Of a DNA stretch of 64,000 nucleotides, positions 63,146 through 64,000 are shown piece after piece (position 1 is the first letter of the stretch; each line of letters starts with the position of its first letter). The position numbers and the translations under genes were made by a program. A model generated the notes under the pieces. The model was not told the DNA's origin. It saw nothing but the letters and a program-made list of their open reading frames with translations, and did no database searches. Source of the DNA: Acephala macrosclerotiorum (taxonomy: Eukaryota > Ascomycota > Leotiomycetes > Helotiales > Mollisiaceae); assembly GCA_014904845.1 (NCBI GenBank), contig MU119368.1, forward strand, positions 1 to 64,000, read 5' to 3'.

Positions 63146-64000
63146 TTTATCCGAAAATGTCAATCTTCTAAGGTGATTTGAGCGGATTACGCTCGAGCCG
63201 ACTGGTCTTTCCAGGTGAATGGCCAATTGTAGGGAACTTCCTAAGAGTGACTCGCCACGGCTTGGAGAAAAGGATGTAATGAAAGCGCAGACCGCCAGCT
63301 CCAAGGAATATATTACCGTTAAAAGTGATGCGAAATGGGGAAAAGCGATTGAAAACCAGCGCGAAATTTGAGTCTCGGTCTCCATCGAGCCATCCCTAAA
63401 GAATCTCGAACCCTAACGTAATATTGCTTATTATTGAACTGCTCTAGAGAATTGAATTGGTAGCACCGTGTCCCAATCACTTTACTTCCCTCCAAATCTG
63501 CTCTAACCCCCAATCCCTCTAGAAAAAGCCAGGAAGCAGCTGTCTCTGAATCCATGCTTGCCATCTAGACATTGTGATAAAGTCCATAGCAGTCTTCGCG
63601 GGTGGTTCAGCAGCCTTGCGTTGCTCCTCCTCATTCCTGGCAGCCGTGCCGTCCCGAAAAGTGATAGTACGAGTTCGACTGTCTTCACATCGTATCAACT
63701 CTAATCTCTTGAGGTTTTCGAAAGCAACCATCGCAGTCCTTTCCTTCTCTTTTTTCTTCGTTCTCGCCTAATTCATAACGATCTTCTGTTACATACTCTC
63801 TCAACCATCTCTCGGTCAAAGAGCCTTAGAATTGTGCCGGCTGTGGAAGATGCCTGATGCAAAAGATGCTTGATGAAGAGAATACTTAATGTGGAGATGT
63901 TGGTTTGAGGACTTGATAGCTTATGTCGTCACTTTCTCAATCCATCGCCAAAGCCTCTCATCCGCCACAAAACTCTTGCTCAACTCCGTAACTATTGTAA
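63146..64000 (-). other. End region, possible partial minus-strand gene
   Basis: On the minus strand 63731-63522 reads FENLKRLELIRCEDSRTRTI and continues to a stop near 63520 with natural composition (AKTAMDFITMSRWQAWIQRQ). It may be the last exon of a gene whose other exons lie beyond or near the window end. An in-frame stop lies upstream at about 63763, and a TTAG there could be a splice acceptor. Support is weak; the rest of the region shows nothing. Confidence 0.3.

Overview
The window comes from the nuclear genome of a filamentous ascomycete (Pezizomycotina; a Leotiomycetes-type fungus is my guess, not shown by the sequence). Genes carry many short GT-AG introns (mostly 44-100 nt, with CTRAY-like branch points), intergenic spaces are 0.3-3.5 kb, and the families are typical of such fungi: a Zn2Cys6 regulator, an F-box protein, a 2EXR protein, a kelch membrane protein, an MRP-type ABC transporter, QCR8 and prohibitin. 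I found no rRNA, tRNA, CRISPR array, complete transposon or prokaryotic operon structure.

Layout. 1-4.7 kb is gene-poor and holds a broken coding relic. 4.7-18 kb carries a long low-complexity protein, an F-box protein, a small acidic protein and a kelch-repeat single-pass membrane protein. 18.9-25.2 kb has a full ABCC/MRP-type transporter facing a flavin monooxygenase that looks frameshifted. 26.7-48.7 kb is the most unusual part: a seven-bladed PLL-like (DUF346) propeller lectin, a small protein with a PD-(D/E)XK-like signature, and three giant genes, namely a 1812-residue DUF6603 protein, a 1288-residue protein (here 'protein X') and a 1428-residue protein ('protein Y'). A SUR7/claudin-like gene lies between X and Y. 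The three giants have a bacterial character but carry 7, 5 and 7 spliceosomal introns, so if they were transferred from bacteria this happened long ago. 49.4-56.5 kb looks like a compact catabolic module: Baeyer-Villiger monooxygenase, Zn2Cys6 regulator and serine beta-lactamase-fold esterase. Both enzyme promoters carry a pair of inverted CGG-N2-CCG sites. 57.2-64 kb has a secreted intradiol dioxygenase, the divergent mitochondrial pair QCR8/PHB1 and a 2EXR-domain protein.

How they may work together. The Baeyer-Villiger enzyme would turn a ketone into an ester or lactone, the beta-lactamase-fold enzyme could hydrolyse it, and the regulator between them may act on both promoters. DUF6603 and protein X are divergently transcribed from one 0.8 kb region and protein Y lies 2.8 kb beyond X, so the three may make one multi-protein system of unknown function; the lectin next to it could supply glycan recognition. 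This last part is inference. All exon-intron models were built by hand from splice signals, reading frame and family expectations, and none was checked against transcripts or databases.
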